From JBHGAV01 sp041946685 (GTDB lineage: Bacteria; Acidobacteriota; Terriglobia; Bryobacterales; Bryobacteraceae), in the NCBI GenBank assembly GCA_041946685.1, contig JBHGAV010000028.1, positions 13,731-77,730 on the forward strand: a stretch of 64,000 nt of DNA, given 5' to 3'. Positions 10,261 through 19,060 of this stretch are shown here, one piece after another. The notes below the pieces were generated by a model. It did no database searches, was not told where the DNA came from, and saw only the letters and a list, made by a program, of their open reading frames with translations. Numbering within the stretch: the stretch's first letter is position 1; each line of letters opens with the position of its first letter. The position numbers and the translations under genes were made by a program.

Positions 10261-11438
10261 CGGGCAGCCTCCTCGATTGCTCTCAGAATTACTTCCGGGC
10301 GGTGAACAGTGCCGCCCGCGTGGGGAACACCGTACACCTTGGCCGCTCCCGCCGCGGCCCGTTCGACCTCGCCGACAATCTGGCCCATATTCAGCTCCGG
10401 CACGACGAACGCCTTCGTCCGTCCGGCCAGTTGCCGGACCTTGGCCGCCGGGAACGGCCACACCGTGATCAAACGCAGCTTCCCGACCCGCAGGCCCTTC
10501 TCCCGCGCCAGCTCGATCGCCTTCTGGGCCACGCGCGATGTGATGCCGTAGGAGACCACGATCACGTCCGCGTCCTCGATCCCCTCCTCCTCGCATTGCT
10601 CCAGTTGGGGCGCGGCCTGGCGGATCTTGTTGATCAGTCGCCGGACCAGACGTTCCTGCGTTTCCGGATTCATGGCCGGATAGCCGCGCTCGTCGTGGGT
10701 CAACCCGGTCATGTGAAACCGGTAGCCTTCGCCCGCTTGCGCCATCTCGGGCACCAGGTCCGCGCCCGCCTCATATGTGCGATAGTCCCCAGGCGGCCGG
10801 TTCGTCCGCCGGCGCGGATAGATCATGATCTGGTCGGCCGGGGGGATCACGACCTTCTCGGTCATATGCCCCACGCACTCGTCCATCATGAACATGACCG
10901 GCGTCCGGTACTGCTCCGACAGGTTGAAGGCCCGGATGGTGAGGTCAAAACACTCCTGCGGCGAATTGGGGCAAAGCGCGATGATCTCATAGTCGCCATG
11001 AGAGCCCCAGCGGGCCTGCATCATGTCCCCCTGCGCGGGAAGCGTGGGCAGGCCCGTGGACGGCCCGCCACGCTGCACGTCCACGAAAACGCATGGGGTC
11101 TCGGTCATCGCGGCATACCCGATGTGCTCCATCATCAGCGAGAAGCCGGGACCGGACGTGACGGTGAACGCCTTGGCGCCGCCCCAGGCCGCGCCCAGGA
11201 TCGTGATGGATGCCGCCAGTTCGTCCTCCATCTGAATGAAGGTTCCGCCGACTTTGGGTATCCTGGATGCGAAGCGCTCCACCACCTCGGTGGACGGGGT
11301 GATCGGATACCCGGCGGCGAACCTCGCACCGGCCGCCAAGGCGCCTTCGCAGCAGGCGTGGTCCCCGTCAAGGAAATGGACGCCGGTGAGGACCCCCGCG
11401 GGATCAGCTTGCCTCAGCAGCCTGATTGAGTTTTCCAT
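10257..11438 (-). CDS. korA: 2-oxoglutarate:ferredoxin oxidoreductase, alpha subunit
   Basis: The 393-residue alpha subunit begins near DGDHACCEGALAAGARFAAG and contains YPITPSTEV, SGPGFSLMMEHIGYAAMTE, DVQRGGPSTGLPT and VVPELNMGQ, all typical of KorA/PorA chains. With KorB it decarboxylates 2-oxoglutarate reversibly and reduces ferredoxin. The ATG at 11438 is chosen because GGAAGGAG precedes it and the homologous N terminus begins there. The first 35 bases overlap the end of korD, and the gene is coupled to korB by ATGA. Confidence 0.92.
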   Translation of the reverse strand: MENSIRLLRQADPAGVLTGVHFLDGDHACCEGALAAGARFAAGYPITPSTEVVERFASRIPKVGGTFIQMEDELAASITILGAAWGGAKAFTVTSGPGFSLMMEHIGYAAMTETPCVFVDVQRGGPSTGLPTLPAQGDMMQARWGSHGDYEIIALCPNSPQECFDLTIRAFNLSEQYRTPVMFMMDECVGHMTEKVVIPPADQIMIYPRRRTNRPPGDYRTYEAGADLVPEMAQAGEGYRFHMTGLTHDERGYPAMNPETQERLVRRLINKIRQAAPQLEQCEEEGIEDADVIVVSYGITSRVAQKAIELAREKGLRVGKLRLITVWPFPAAKVRQLAGRTKAFVVPELNMGQIVGEVERAAAGAAKVYGVPHAGGTVHRPEVILRAIEEAAR

Positions 11439-11652
11439 CTGTCTCCTTCCAACCGTAGATGGCAAAATCCGGGCAGTACATGCCGCAGAGGTCGCAACCG
11501 CTGCACTTGTCCGCAGCGATGACTTCGGGAGGATGGTATCCCTTCGAATTGTACGCAGACGAGAGCGCCAGGACTTTGGTGGGGCAGAACTCCACGCAGA
11601 AACCGCAACCCTTGCAGTGTTCGACAATAATCGCTACGTGACCTTTGGCCAT
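11404..11652 (-). CDS. korD: 2[4Fe-4S] ferredoxin subunit of the Kor complex
   Basis: The 82-residue protein has two complete four-Cys clusters: C13, C16, C19 and C23, and C50, C53, C56 and C60 (CxxCxxCxxxCP type). It is the electron-transfer subunit of 2-oxoglutarate:ferredoxin oxidoreductase and is the promoter-proximal gene of the operon. The ATG is preceded by a purine-rich GAGAGGGGA stretch. Its end overlaps the start of korA by 35 bases. Confidence 0.93.
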   Translation of the reverse strand: MAKGHVAIIVEHCKGCGFCVEFCPTKVLALSSAYNSKGYHPPEVIAADKCSGCDLCGMYCPDFAIYGWKETDGKLNQAAEAS

Positions 11653-11678
11653 TCCACTCCAGTCCCCTCTCTTTGTGG

Positions 11679-11684
11679 ATTATA
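11679..11684 (-). promoter_or_regulatory. Candidate -10 element for the kor operon
   Basis: A consensus TATAAT is read on the minus strand 26 bases upstream of the korD ATG, which would give a very short leader. The sequence about 17 bases further upstream (around 11702-11708) does not match a -35 well. Confidence 0.45.
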
Positions 11685-11709
11685 GCAGGATGGTGAATGC
11701 GGACTTTGA

Positions 11710-12471
11710 CTACTGCTGGGCGCCCGCTTCGCCCTGAACCGCGGCGACGTCTTCGAAGCTGATGGGCGGATTGAAGTACAGGATCCGGCCGCAGCTTTCG
11801 CAGAAGATCACCTGCTGATTGGCGCGGACCTCCTGGAAAAGCTGTGGGCGCAGCGCCAGGTGGCAAGCCGAGCAGCGGCCGTCAACCGCCTCGGCGACCG
11901 CCTGGCCGCCGCGCTTGGTCCGTATCCGCTCGTACGCCGCGAAGACCGACGGCGTCAACTCCTGCGCCATGGACTGACGCTCGGTCAGCAGGTCCTTCAG
12001 TTGCCGCTCATCCTCCGACGTGCGAGCCCGCGCCTGTCGGCTTTCCTCGTCAACTTTCCTCTTCTCCTCGGCGAGCGCAAGTTCGGCCGCTTTCAGGTTC
12101 CGCTCCAGAGGCTCGGACTCCTCCATGAGCGCCAGGATGCGGTCTTCCGCCTTCCGGATTTCCTTCTGGCAGAAGTCGATCTCCTTCTGGAAGGCCCTGT
12201 ACTGATCGTTGGTTATCTTGGCCCCCATCATTTGGTCTCTGAACTTGGAGGCCTTGCGTTCCTGGTCCTGGATGTCGTCGTCCAGGCGGCGCCGCTCCCT
12301 CTGGTTTGCGGCCAGAGCGGCCCGGTCCGCCTCCAACCTGCGGAGGTGGCTGTCCAGCGTCTTCTCGATTTCGGCGATGTGTTTGGGAAGAGTTGCGATC
12401 TCCCGCTGCAATTCCCGGATCCGTCTGTCGAGATCTTGCAGCCGGATGACCAGTTTCAAGTCCGGCGCCAT
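11710..12471 (-). CDS. C4-type zinc-ribbon, coiled-coil nucleic-acid-binding-type protein
   Basis: The 253-residue protein is a long antiparallel-type coiled coil (about residues 5-190, Glu/Arg/Leu-rich) followed by a C-terminal zinc ribbon with Cys pairs CSACHLALRP and CESCGRIL. This is the CT398/YbgI-neighbour 'nucleic-acid-binding Zn-ribbon' architecture; the molecular role of the family is not established. The ATG at 12471 has only a weak AGG upstream. It follows murJ by seven bases on the same strand. Confidence 0.85.
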   Translation of the reverse strand: MAPDLKLVIRLQDLDRRIRELQREIATLPKHIAEIEKTLDSHLRRLEADRAALAANQRERRRLDDDIQDQERKASKFRDQMMGAKITNDQYRAFQKEIDFCQKEIRKAEDRILALMEESEPLERNLKAAELALAEEKRKVDEESRQARARTSEDERQLKDLLTERQSMAQELTPSVFAAYERIRTKRGGQAVAEAVDGRCSACHLALRPQLFQEVRANQQVIFCESCGRILYFNPPISFEDVAAVQGEAGAQQ

Positions 12472-12478
12472 CAGCAAC

Positions 12479-14131
12479 CTAAATTCTAGCACGTTGACGG
12501 GAAAACCAAGCCCGGGCCGGAGAGAGGATTGCGCGTCCCGCCATCTCCAGTTCCGCGACTTTGAGGAGCCGGCATAGGCCGTAGAAGGCAGCGGCTCCGG
12601 CCAGTGTCGACACCGCCAGGTTGGCCAGAACCGCCACACGCCCATCCCCCATTCCCGCCTCGGCCGCCCGGCTCACCAACACCACGATTACGCCCATGAC
12701 TGCGGACGCGATGGTGATCTGGATGACGCTGGTCAAAAGGGCGCGGCCGTGGATCCCGCCGATCCTCCCGCGCAGAATCCAGAAGAGCGTAACGAAGCCG
12801 AAGATCGCCACGGAGGACGTAGCCACGGCCAACCCGGCGTGGCCCAGCGCGCCGGTGCGCACCATCGCCGCTGATACGCCGTAGTTGACCAGAATGGAGC
12901 CCAGACTCACGAGCATGGGCGTGCGCGCATCGTTCAGCGCGTAAAAAGCCGGGGTAAGCACCTTCAGGGCGGAGTACCCTCCGAGTCCGATGGCGAAGCA
13001 GGAGAGCGCCAGGGCGGTTTGCTGCGTGTCGTAGGCGTGGAAGTGGCCCCCCTGATAGATCGCGGCCACCATCAGCTTGCCCAGCACGATCAGGCCCACC
13101 GAGGAGGGGAGGGTTAACAGGAAAACCATGCCCAGCGACCGGGCGAGCGTCTGCCGGAATTCGACGATGTTTCCGCTCGAGGCGCTCCGGGAGATCGCCG
13201 GGAGGGTGGCAGAGGCGATGGCCACGCCGAACAGCCCCAGCGGCAGCTGCATGAAGCGGAACGCGTACGCCAGCCAGCTCACCGGACCGTCCGGGCCGGT
13301 CACCGGATCGTGGATGCCGGAAGCGAAGTTCGTGCTGACCATGATGTTGATCTGCACCGCAGCGTTTCCGAGCACCGCCGGCCCCATCAAGCGCAGGATC
13401 TGCTGCAAGCCCTCGTGGGACCAGTCCCACTGCGGCCGGAAGCGGAAGCCCGACCGGCGCAGGCTTGGCACCTGCCAGGCCAGTTGCAGCGCGCCGCCGA
13501 AAACAACACCATAGGCCATCCCGACGATCGGCGCGAAGCCCAGCCGCGGCCCGGCCCAGAAGCCCAGTGCGGCGCCGAAGCCGATCGAGCCGAGGTTAAA
13601 GAATGTCGACGACATCGCCGGCACCGCGAACTGGTTGCAGGCGTTCAGCACGCCCATCGCCTGCGCCGCCAGCGCCACCAGCAGCAGGAATGGAAACATG
13701 ATCCTGGTCATGCCGACCGCCAGCTCGAACTTCCCCGGGACCTGCTGGAAGCCGGGCGCCAGAAGCCACACCAGCGCCGGACTGAAGATCATTCCCAGCG
13801 CACAGAGACCGCCCACGACCAGAATCACTGCGGTCGCCACCAGGTTTGCGAGCACGGCCGCCTGCTCTTTGCTCTTGGCGGTCAGGTAGTGCGTGAACGT
13901 GGGAACGAAGGCGGAGGAAAGCGCGCCCTCAGCAAAGAGATCCCGCGTGAGATTGGGGATGCGAAAGCCGAGCAGGAAGGCGTCGTACGCCTGGCCCGCG
14001 CCGAACATGCGGGCCATGAAGATCTCCCGCACCAGTCCGCTGAGCCGGCTGGCCAGCACGGATATGGATACGATGGTCGCCGATCGGACGATTCTGTCCT
14101 GATGTGACAAGGCGGCGACTCTATTGTCCAA
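12479..14131 (-). CDS. murJ: Lipid II flippase MurJ
   Basis: The 550-residue polytopic membrane protein belongs to the MATE-like MurJ/MviN family, which flips lipid II to the periplasmic face. Typical segments are SRLSGLVREIFMARMFGAGQ, LRIPN-type FRIPNLTRDLFAEGALSSAF near the N terminus, and a run of about 14 hydrophobic helices. The start is uncertain. The coordinate given uses a TTG at 14131 that overlaps the M20 gene; family comparison suggests that the TTG at 14110 (reading L-S-H-Q-D-R) may be the true start, giving 543 residues. Confidence 0.93.
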   Translation of the reverse strand: MDNRVAALSHQDRIVRSATIVSISVLASRLSGLVREIFMARMFGAGQAYDAFLLGFRIPNLTRDLFAEGALSSAFVPTFTHYLTAKSKEQAAVLANLVATAVILVVGGLCALGMIFSPALVWLLAPGFQQVPGKFELAVGMTRIMFPFLLLVALAAQAMGVLNACNQFAVPAMSSTFFNLGSIGFGAALGFWAGPRLGFAPIVGMAYGVVFGGALQLAWQVPSLRRSGFRFRPQWDWSHEGLQQILRLMGPAVLGNAAVQINIMVSTNFASGIHDPVTGPDGPVSWLAYAFRFMQLPLGLFGVAIASATLPAISRSASSGNIVEFRQTLARSLGMVFLLTLPSSVGLIVLGKLMVAAIYQGGHFHAYDTQQTALALSCFAIGLGGYSALKVLTPAFYALNDARTPMLVSLGSILVNYGVSAAMVRTGALGHAGLAVATSSVAIFGFVTLFWILRGRIGGIHGRALLTSVIQITIASAVMGVIVVLVSRAAEAGMGDGRVAVLANLAVSTLAGAAAFYGLCRLLKVAELEMAGRAILSPARAWFSRQRARI

Positions 14132-15491
14132 ACTGCTCGAAGAAAGCGGCCACGGTCCGGATACCCCGATAGTAGTTATCCAGGCGGAACTTCTCGTTGG
14201 GGCCGTGCAGCCCGTCGTCCGGCAGACCGAATCCCATCAGCACGGTTGGAATGCCCAAGTGCCGGGCGAACTCCCCGACGATGGGGATCGATCCCCCCGA
14301 CCGGATGAAGACCGTCGGCTTTCCGAACACCTCCCCGAAGGCCCTCGCGGCCGTGCCGATGGCGGGGTGGCTGGGATTGACGACTACGGCGGGCGCGCTG
14401 CTGAGCACGCGCACGTCCGTCCGGATTCCCTTCGGGGTCCTTTTCCGGACAAACTCGCGGAAGGCGGCGATGACCTTGTCGGGCTCTTGCCTGGGAACCA
14501 GGCGCATGCTCACCTTGGCGGTCGCCTTGGACGGGATCACGGTCTTGGCCCCCGCGCCGGTGAAGCCGCCGGCGATTCCGTGCACCTCGAAGGTCGGCCG
14601 CGCCCATATTCTCTCGAGCACGGGGTAGCCACGCTCCCCGGTCAATGCCTTCGCGCCGACCTCTTTTTTCAGGAACTCCCGTTCGTTGAAGGGCAGTCTC
14701 CCCCAGCTTTCCTTCTCCGAGGGCTCCGGCGGCTGCACGTCGTCATAGATTCCCGGGATCTGAATAACACCCTGCCGGTTCTTGGCCCTGGAGAGCAGTT
14801 CGATGAGAGCGAAAACCGCGTTCGGAGCGGCGCCTCCGTAATTGCCGGAGTGCAGGTCCCTCAACGGGCCGATTGCGTCCACCTCCATGTAGACCAGTCC
14901 GCGCAGCCCCAGGCACAGGCTGGGCATGTCTTCGGCGTACATGGACGTATCGGAGACCAGCGCCACATCGGCGCGCAGCTTCTCGGCGTTTTCCGCCACG
15001 TACCTGGCCACGGACGTGCCGCCAACCTCCTCTTCGCCCTCGACGAGAAACTTCAGGTTCAGGGGCAGACCGCCGTGCACCGCCCTCAGGGCCTCCACGG
15101 CCTTGATGTGCGTGTACAACTGCCCCTTGTCGTCGGCCGAGCCTCGCGCGTAGAGGTTGCCGTCCCGCAGCACCGGCTCGAAAGGCGGCGTGCGCCATTC
15201 CTCGATCGGATCGACCGGCTGAACGTCGTAGTGGCCGTAACACAGCACGGTCGGCTTACCGGCCGCGTGCAGCCAGTCGGCGTAAACGAGTGGATGCTTC
15301 CCGGTCGGGATGACCTCGACGTTTTCCAGGCCGGCGTTTCTCAACGCGCCGGCGACAAACTCAGCCCCGGCCTGAATGTCATCCCGGTTCTCGGGTAGTG
15401 TGCTGATGGTGGGAATCCGCAGAAAGCGATCCAGTTCCTCCAGGAACCGCGAGCGGTTCCCCTCGACAAACGCGTCTACCGCGTGCGACAT
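14121..15491 (-). CDS. M20-family dipeptidase/metallopeptidase
   Basis: The 456-residue protein has the M20 zinc-binding segments LCYGHYDVQPVDP with YARGSADDKGQ, the catalytic FLVEGEEEVGG, and a C-terminal GFGLPDDGLHGPNE segment with the last ligand His. Length and motifs match cytosolic M20 dipeptidases that hydrolyse dipeptides or acyl amino acids. The ATG at 15491 is chosen because GGAGGG lies just upstream; the earlier in-frame ATG would contain that ribosome-binding site. Confidence 0.93.
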   Translation of the reverse strand: MSHAVDAFVEGNRSRFLEELDRFLRIPTISTLPENRDDIQAGAEFVAGALRNAGLENVEVIPTGKHPLVYADWLHAAGKPTVLCYGHYDVQPVDPIEEWRTPPFEPVLRDGNLYARGSADDKGQLYTHIKAVEALRAVHGGLPLNLKFLVEGEEEVGGTSVARYVAENAEKLRADVALVSDTSMYAEDMPSLCLGLRGLVYMEVDAIGPLRDLHSGNYGGAAPNAVFALIELLSRAKNRQGVIQIPGIYDDVQPPEPSEKESWGRLPFNEREFLKKEVGAKALTGERGYPVLERIWARPTFEVHGIAGGFTGAGAKTVIPSKATAKVSMRLVPRQEPDKVIAAFREFVRKRTPKGIRTDVRVLSSAPAVVVNPSHPAIGTAARAFGEVFGKPTVFIRSGGSIPIVGEFARHLGIPTVLMGFGLPDDGLHGPNEKFRLDNYYRGIRTVAAFFEQFGQ

Positions 15492-15515
15492 CGGTCCCTC
15501 CAAGTGGAAGAACCA

Positions 15516-15911
15516 TTATGCCGCAGGGGCGGCGCGCGTGAGCCGGGGGGGCTCGTGTACCGCATTGCAGAGGATGCGCTGTACCTCGCGGGGGTAGAAC
15601 GGTTTGGCGAGCAGATCGTAAGCGCCGAACTGGAGAACGTCAGCCCAGAACTTGGCATCCGCGAGCTTGTCGGCGACTACGACGGCCACGCCCGGTCTCA
15701 TCTTCCCGACCAGCGCGACCACGTCTTCCCAACTGCCGTCCGGGAGCCTGGACTCCGTAAGAACCGCGCCAAAGGACTCCCTCTCCAGCACCTTGCGAGC
15801 CATCGCATAGGTTGCTGCCTGGCGTACTGAAATGCCCACGCAGTTCAGAATGTCTGCCAGAGATCGTGCGTCTTCCGCCGACGGAGAAACGAAGAGTATG
15901 CCTCCCTTCAT
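15516..15911 (-). CDS. Stand-alone pseudo-receiver domain protein
   Basis: The 131-residue protein folds like a single response-regulator receiver domain, with no output domain. The conserved Lys is kept (LLAKPF, K103), but the phosphoacceptor position carries Glu (E53 in TESRLPDG) instead of Asp, and the N-terminal acidic pair is replaced by Ser-Pro (VSPSAED). It is therefore probably not phosphorylated and may act constitutively. The ATG at 15911 has GGAGG about 11 bases upstream. No histidine kinase is nearby. Confidence 0.8.
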   Translation of the reverse strand: MKGGILFVSPSAEDARSLADILNCVGISVRQAATYAMARKVLERESFGAVLTESRLPDGSWEDVVALVGKMRPGVAVVVADKLADAKFWADVLQFGAYDLLAKPFYPREVQRILCNAVHEPPRLTRAAPAA

Positions 15912-15939
15912 CGTGCCCAGTCCTCCTGTCGCTGCCCTC

Positions 15940-15968
15940 AGCTTAAGCGAACGCCGCCCTGTTCGCAA
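15940..15968 (-). promoter_or_regulatory. Candidate sigma-70-type promoter for the pseudo-receiver gene
   Basis: On the minus strand TTGCGA (15963-15968) and TAAGCT (15940-15945) are separated by 17 bases and lie 29 bases before the ATG. The match is modest. Confidence 0.3.
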
Positions 15969-16032
15969 GGGAAAAAGAGAGTCTTGACAAAGCCTTTACA
16001 CATGGGGCGCGGAGAGGATTACCGCTTGCCGC

Positions 16033-16572
16033 TTACTCCGGCTTCATCACCGCGACGTAGCCGAGATTGCGGTACAACTGCCGGTAGTCCAGACCGAAGC
16101 CGACCACAAACCGGTCGGGGATGTCGAAACAGCGGAACTCCACGGGCACCTGCACGATACGGCTTGCCGTCCGGTCGAGAAGCGTGCAGATGGCCAGCGA
16201 ATTGGGCCCCCGTCCGGCCAGCGTCTGCAGCAGGTAGCGGGCCGTGAATCCGGTGTCGACGATATCCTCCACCAGGAGCACGTCTTCGCCCTCGATGCTT
16301 TCGTCCAGGTCCTTGGCTATACGTACCATGCCGGGTGCCGCAGTCCGGTTGGAGAAGCTGGAAATCGCCAGGAAATCCATCCTGACGGGAATCTCGATGG
16401 CACGCGCGAGCGCGGTCAGGAAGAAGATGGAGCCTTTCAACACCCCGATCAGCTTGAGGTCGCGGCCGCGGTAGCGGGCGGAGATCTCGGCGGCCACTTC
16501 TTGAATGCGCTGCTGGATCTGTTCCTCGGTGAAGAGGATACGCTCGATTCCGGGGGGCTGTGCTTGGCTCAT
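16033..16572 (-). CDS. hpt: Hypoxanthine phosphoribosyltransferase
   Basis: The 179-residue protein transfers phosphoribose from PRPP to hypoxanthine or guanine in purine salvage. It contains LIGVLKGSIFFLTALAR, the PRPP-binding loop VLLVEDIVDTGFTARYLL and the base-binding region VVGFGLDYRQLYRNLGYV. Its ATG overlaps the stop of the upstream kinase-like gene as ATGA, so the two are translationally coupled. Confidence 0.95.
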   Translation of the reverse strand: MSQAQPPGIERILFTEEQIQQRIQEVAAEISARYRGRDLKLIGVLKGSIFFLTALARAIEIPVRMDFLAISSFSNRTAAPGMVRIAKDLDESIEGEDVLLVEDIVDTGFTARYLLQTLAGRGPNSLAICTLLDRTASRIVQVPVEFRCFDIPDRFVVGFGLDYRQLYRNLGYVAVMKPE

Positions 16573-17522
16573 GCGCGCGCCAGGCGGCCGGTGAGGCCGT
16601 ACTTGAAGATCAGGTTTTGAAAGTCCTTCTGGTAGAACACCTGGATGTTGATGTGAGGATAGATCTCTTTCAGCAGTTTCACCTTGCGGTTCTTCCTTGT
16701 CACCAGGGACTGCCTCATGGTGGTGAGCTCAACGTACATCTCAAACTCCGGCAGGTAGAAGTCCGGCGTGAACGACTCGAGCACCTTCCCGTCGTTGTCC
16801 CACTGGATGGGAAAGCTGTGGGGCTCATACTCCCATGCAATGCGGTAGAAGTCCAGCAGATTGGCGAATATCTCCTCGCTGGGATGGGAGAAACTGCTGC
16901 GCTTCAAGCTGGCGGCGCCGGCGGGCATGATGCCGTACCTGGAAAGCTGGAGGCGCGCCTGGAACTGGAGCTGCGCATCGGCGGCGGCGCTGAGCAAGCC
17001 CTGCTCGGCCAGATTCCTCACCTTGCAGGCCTGGTGGATCAGTTCGGCCATCTGCTCGGTCTCGAGTGCCTCCGCATTCAACACCAGGTCGAACATGTGG
17101 GACGGAGCCGTCGAGCGGCCGAACTTCCTCTTGCGGTCGGCTTTCTCGGCCGCCTCCATTTCGCGCAGTAACCGTTTGGCGGCGGGACGGTCCAAACGGT
17201 GGTCGAGCATCAACAGGCCGATCCGGCGGAACTCGGGAGCGACGACTTGGACCCGGAGCACGCCCAGGAAATTCTTGAACAGATGCTCTACGCCGCGTGC
17301 GCACACCACCAGGTGGTGCTCGGTCGCCAAACGGGCCAGGACCGACAGCAGCGCCGGCCGGTAGGCCACGTCGGAAATCTCCGTATGGGCTCCGAAGTCC
17401 TGGCTCAGCAGACCCTGGAGGCGGGTTTCGGTCACCAATTCAAAGGACATCGCCTGGGCCACCAGGCGCGCCACTTCCTCGTGCCGGCACCCCGGCTCGC
17501 CGGAAATCGTGATTACGGCCAT
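16569..17522 (-). CDS. Cytidylate-kinase-like domain fused to a PD-(D/E)XK-like domain
   Basis: Residues 1-180 resemble the cytidylate-kinase-like family: TISGEPGCRHEEVARLVAQA occupies the P-loop position but lacks the usual GKS/T, and VVCARGVEHLF and an Arg/Lys-rich lid-like segment (115-135) follow. Residues 210-317 carry a nuclease-fold pattern: helix with E216/E217, then TPDFYLPEF (D254) and MYVELTT (E265, with Thr in place of Lys), followed by a basic helix and INIQVFYQKDF. The Lys-to-Thr change may mean binding rather than cutting. It is coupled to hpt by ATGA. Function unknown. Confidence 0.72.
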   Translation of the reverse strand: MAVITISGEPGCRHEEVARLVAQAMSFELVTETRLQGLLSQDFGAHTEISDVAYRPALLSVLARLATEHHLVVCARGVEHLFKNFLGVLRVQVVAPEFRRIGLLMLDHRLDRPAAKRLLREMEAAEKADRKRKFGRSTAPSHMFDLVLNAEALETEQMAELIHQACKVRNLAEQGLLSAAADAQLQFQARLQLSRYGIMPAGAASLKRSSFSHPSEEIFANLLDFYRIAWEYEPHSFPIQWDNDGKVLESFTPDFYLPEFEMYVELTTMRQSLVTRKNRKVKLLKEIYPHINIQVFYQKDFQNLIFKYGLTGRLARA

Positions 17523-17600
17523 GCTGAAGGCGCTCTGGCCGGACAGCTCGTGCCGTCCGCCTTGCCTGCTTCATGATACCGTACACCGAATCCCCGGCCA

Positions 17601-17618
17601 GCCGGCGGGGGCGCCGGT
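17601..17618 (-). terminator. GC-rich hairpin after the membrane-protein gene
   Basis: A stem of CCGGCG/CGCCGG with a four-base loop lies about ten bases beyond the stop codon of the 17628-18554 gene. There is no clear T-tract on the minus strand, so termination activity is uncertain. Confidence 0.3.
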
Positions 17619-17627
17619 TCTCCTGCT

Positions 17628-18554
17628 TTACTCGATCCCGCGGAGACGGCACCGCGCCGCCGCCTCCACCTGGTAGGCGGGTGCAAGAGCAAAGGAGAGT
17701 CCCGCCAGCAGCCAGATGCAGGAGTGCACAATACTGTATTGCCAGGGAGTGATGGCCAGGTTGACGATCCGCATCCCCACGTCACCGCCCCAGACCAGGA
17801 AGATCGCCGAGACGTACGCCCCCCAGCACCGCCCAATCAGGCCATCGTGCAACAAGACAGCCGCGCGGCGCAACAGCAGGGCTCCCAGCAGGAGAAGACC
17901 CAGCAGCGCGCTGCTCCACAGACCAGGAACGTCCTGCGACGACACGCCGCCGAGGGGAGCCAGCAGCCGGACAAGAAGCAGGACTCCGCCCGCCGCGAGC
18001 AGCACGCCATCCATGACAGTCGGCTTGCGCAACAAGCCGGCCTTGCCGAAGAGCCTCAGCACCACGAACAACCCTGCTGCCAGCAGCGCCGCGGCGAGCG
18101 GCTGGGTGACGGTAACCGCCAGGTCGCGCAGGACTGCGGCGGGAACCGCCGTCTCGGAGGGAGCCGCCGGAGCGCCCCTCCCCGCGAACCAGCTAACGAA
18201 GCTCGTTACCATCAGCCCCGCCAGGCGGAAGCCCGCCGCCAGCATGAAAAGGAGCCAGACCAAGCGCAGCGGCTCACCCGGCTGGAACAGACGCCACGAG
18301 ACCAGGCACAAAGCATATTCGAGGGCCGCGAGAGCCGTCATGGCAAGCAGGTTGTGCACGCGGAAGAAGGCCAGCAGCGGCGTCTGGCTGCCGGTGGCGA
18401 GCCACTCGCACGCCGAACCTACCATCATCGCCACCGGAAAGGCGGCCAGCAGCCAGGGCAGCATCGAAATGTGGGTTGCCGCGCGGAGCCAGAGCGTCCG
18501 CTCACCCCGTCCGGCCGGTCGGGCCCAGGAAGTCGCGGAGGCAGACATGTTCAT
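17628..18554 (-). CDS. Polytopic membrane protein of unknown function
   Basis: The 308-residue protein has about eight hydrophobic helices (for example LPWLLAAFPVAMMVGSACEW, LAVTVTQPLAAALLAAGLFV, LGLLLLGALLLRRAAVLL), and I recognise no family. It is the last gene of an ECF sigma/anti-sigma operon. The ATG at 18554 forms an ATGA overlap with the stop of the anti-sigma gene, which decides the start. A role connected to that sigma factor is inferred from coupling only. Confidence 0.72.
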   Translation of the reverse strand: MNMSASATSWARPAGRGERTLWLRAATHISMLPWLLAAFPVAMMVGSACEWLATGSQTPLLAFFRVHNLLAMTALAALEYALCLVSWRLFQPGEPLRLVWLLFMLAAGFRLAGLMVTSFVSWFAGRGAPAAPSETAVPAAVLRDLAVTVTQPLAAALLAAGLFVVLRLFGKAGLLRKPTVMDGVLLAAGGVLLLVRLLAPLGGVSSQDVPGLWSSALLGLLLLGALLLRRAAVLLHDGLIGRCWGAYVSAIFLVWGGDVGMRIVNLAITPWQYSIVHSCIWLLAGLSFALAPAYQVEAAARCRLRGIE

Positions 18555-19060
18555 CCGCCTTCCCCGGCCGCGTCCCACAACTGCTCGGAGCAGCTGATCA
18601 GGACCTCGGTCGCCTTTCTGCCGAGGAACGCTTCGGCCAGCCGCCGGGCCTGGACGCCAAACGGTGGTCCTCCGGCGAGCGAGCGTTCGAGCAGCGACAT
18701 GGGATATGCGCCGAAATACGGAGCCAGCCCTGTCGCCATCCGGATCTCCCGGCCCCGCTGAAGCCGCTCGCTGACTGCCTTGACCATCTCCTCGTCGCGC
18801 AGGACTCCCAACAGGCGCTCCTCCCCGCGCTCCCAGGCGCCGGGGATCTCAGGCCCATCCAGAGCGGCTGATGTGCGCTCCTGCACCGACCGCACCCGCT
18901 CCACCTGCCGCCGGCACTTCTCGCAGCCGCGCACATGGGCCCCCACCCATTCCATCTCTCCTTTGGCCGCACCGTTCTCCTGCCACAGAAACAGCATGTG
19001 GAAATCCGGGTGACGAGTGCCCCTCAGCATGCGTCTCAGACGCCAGTGCCATCTTGTCAT
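18551..19060 (-). CDS. Putative zinc-binding anti-sigma factor, soluble
   Basis: The 169-residue protein has the ZAS-type ligand pattern GAHVRGCEKCRRQ (His-x3-Cys-x2-Cys), typical of anti-sigma factors that bind ECF sigma factors. No transmembrane helix is apparent. It is sandwiched between the sigma factor and a polytopic membrane protein with ATGA overlaps on both sides, so a stoichiometric regulatory unit is likely. Target assignment is inferred from position. Confidence 0.7.
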   Translation of the reverse strand: MTRWHWRLRRMLRGTRHPDFHMLFLWQENGAAKGEMEWVGAHVRGCEKCRRQVERVRSVQERTSAALDGPEIPGAWERGEERLLGVLRDEEMVKAVSERLQRGREIRMATGLAPYFGAYPMSLLERSLAGGPPFGVQARRLAEAFLGRKATEVLISCSEQLWDAAGEGG

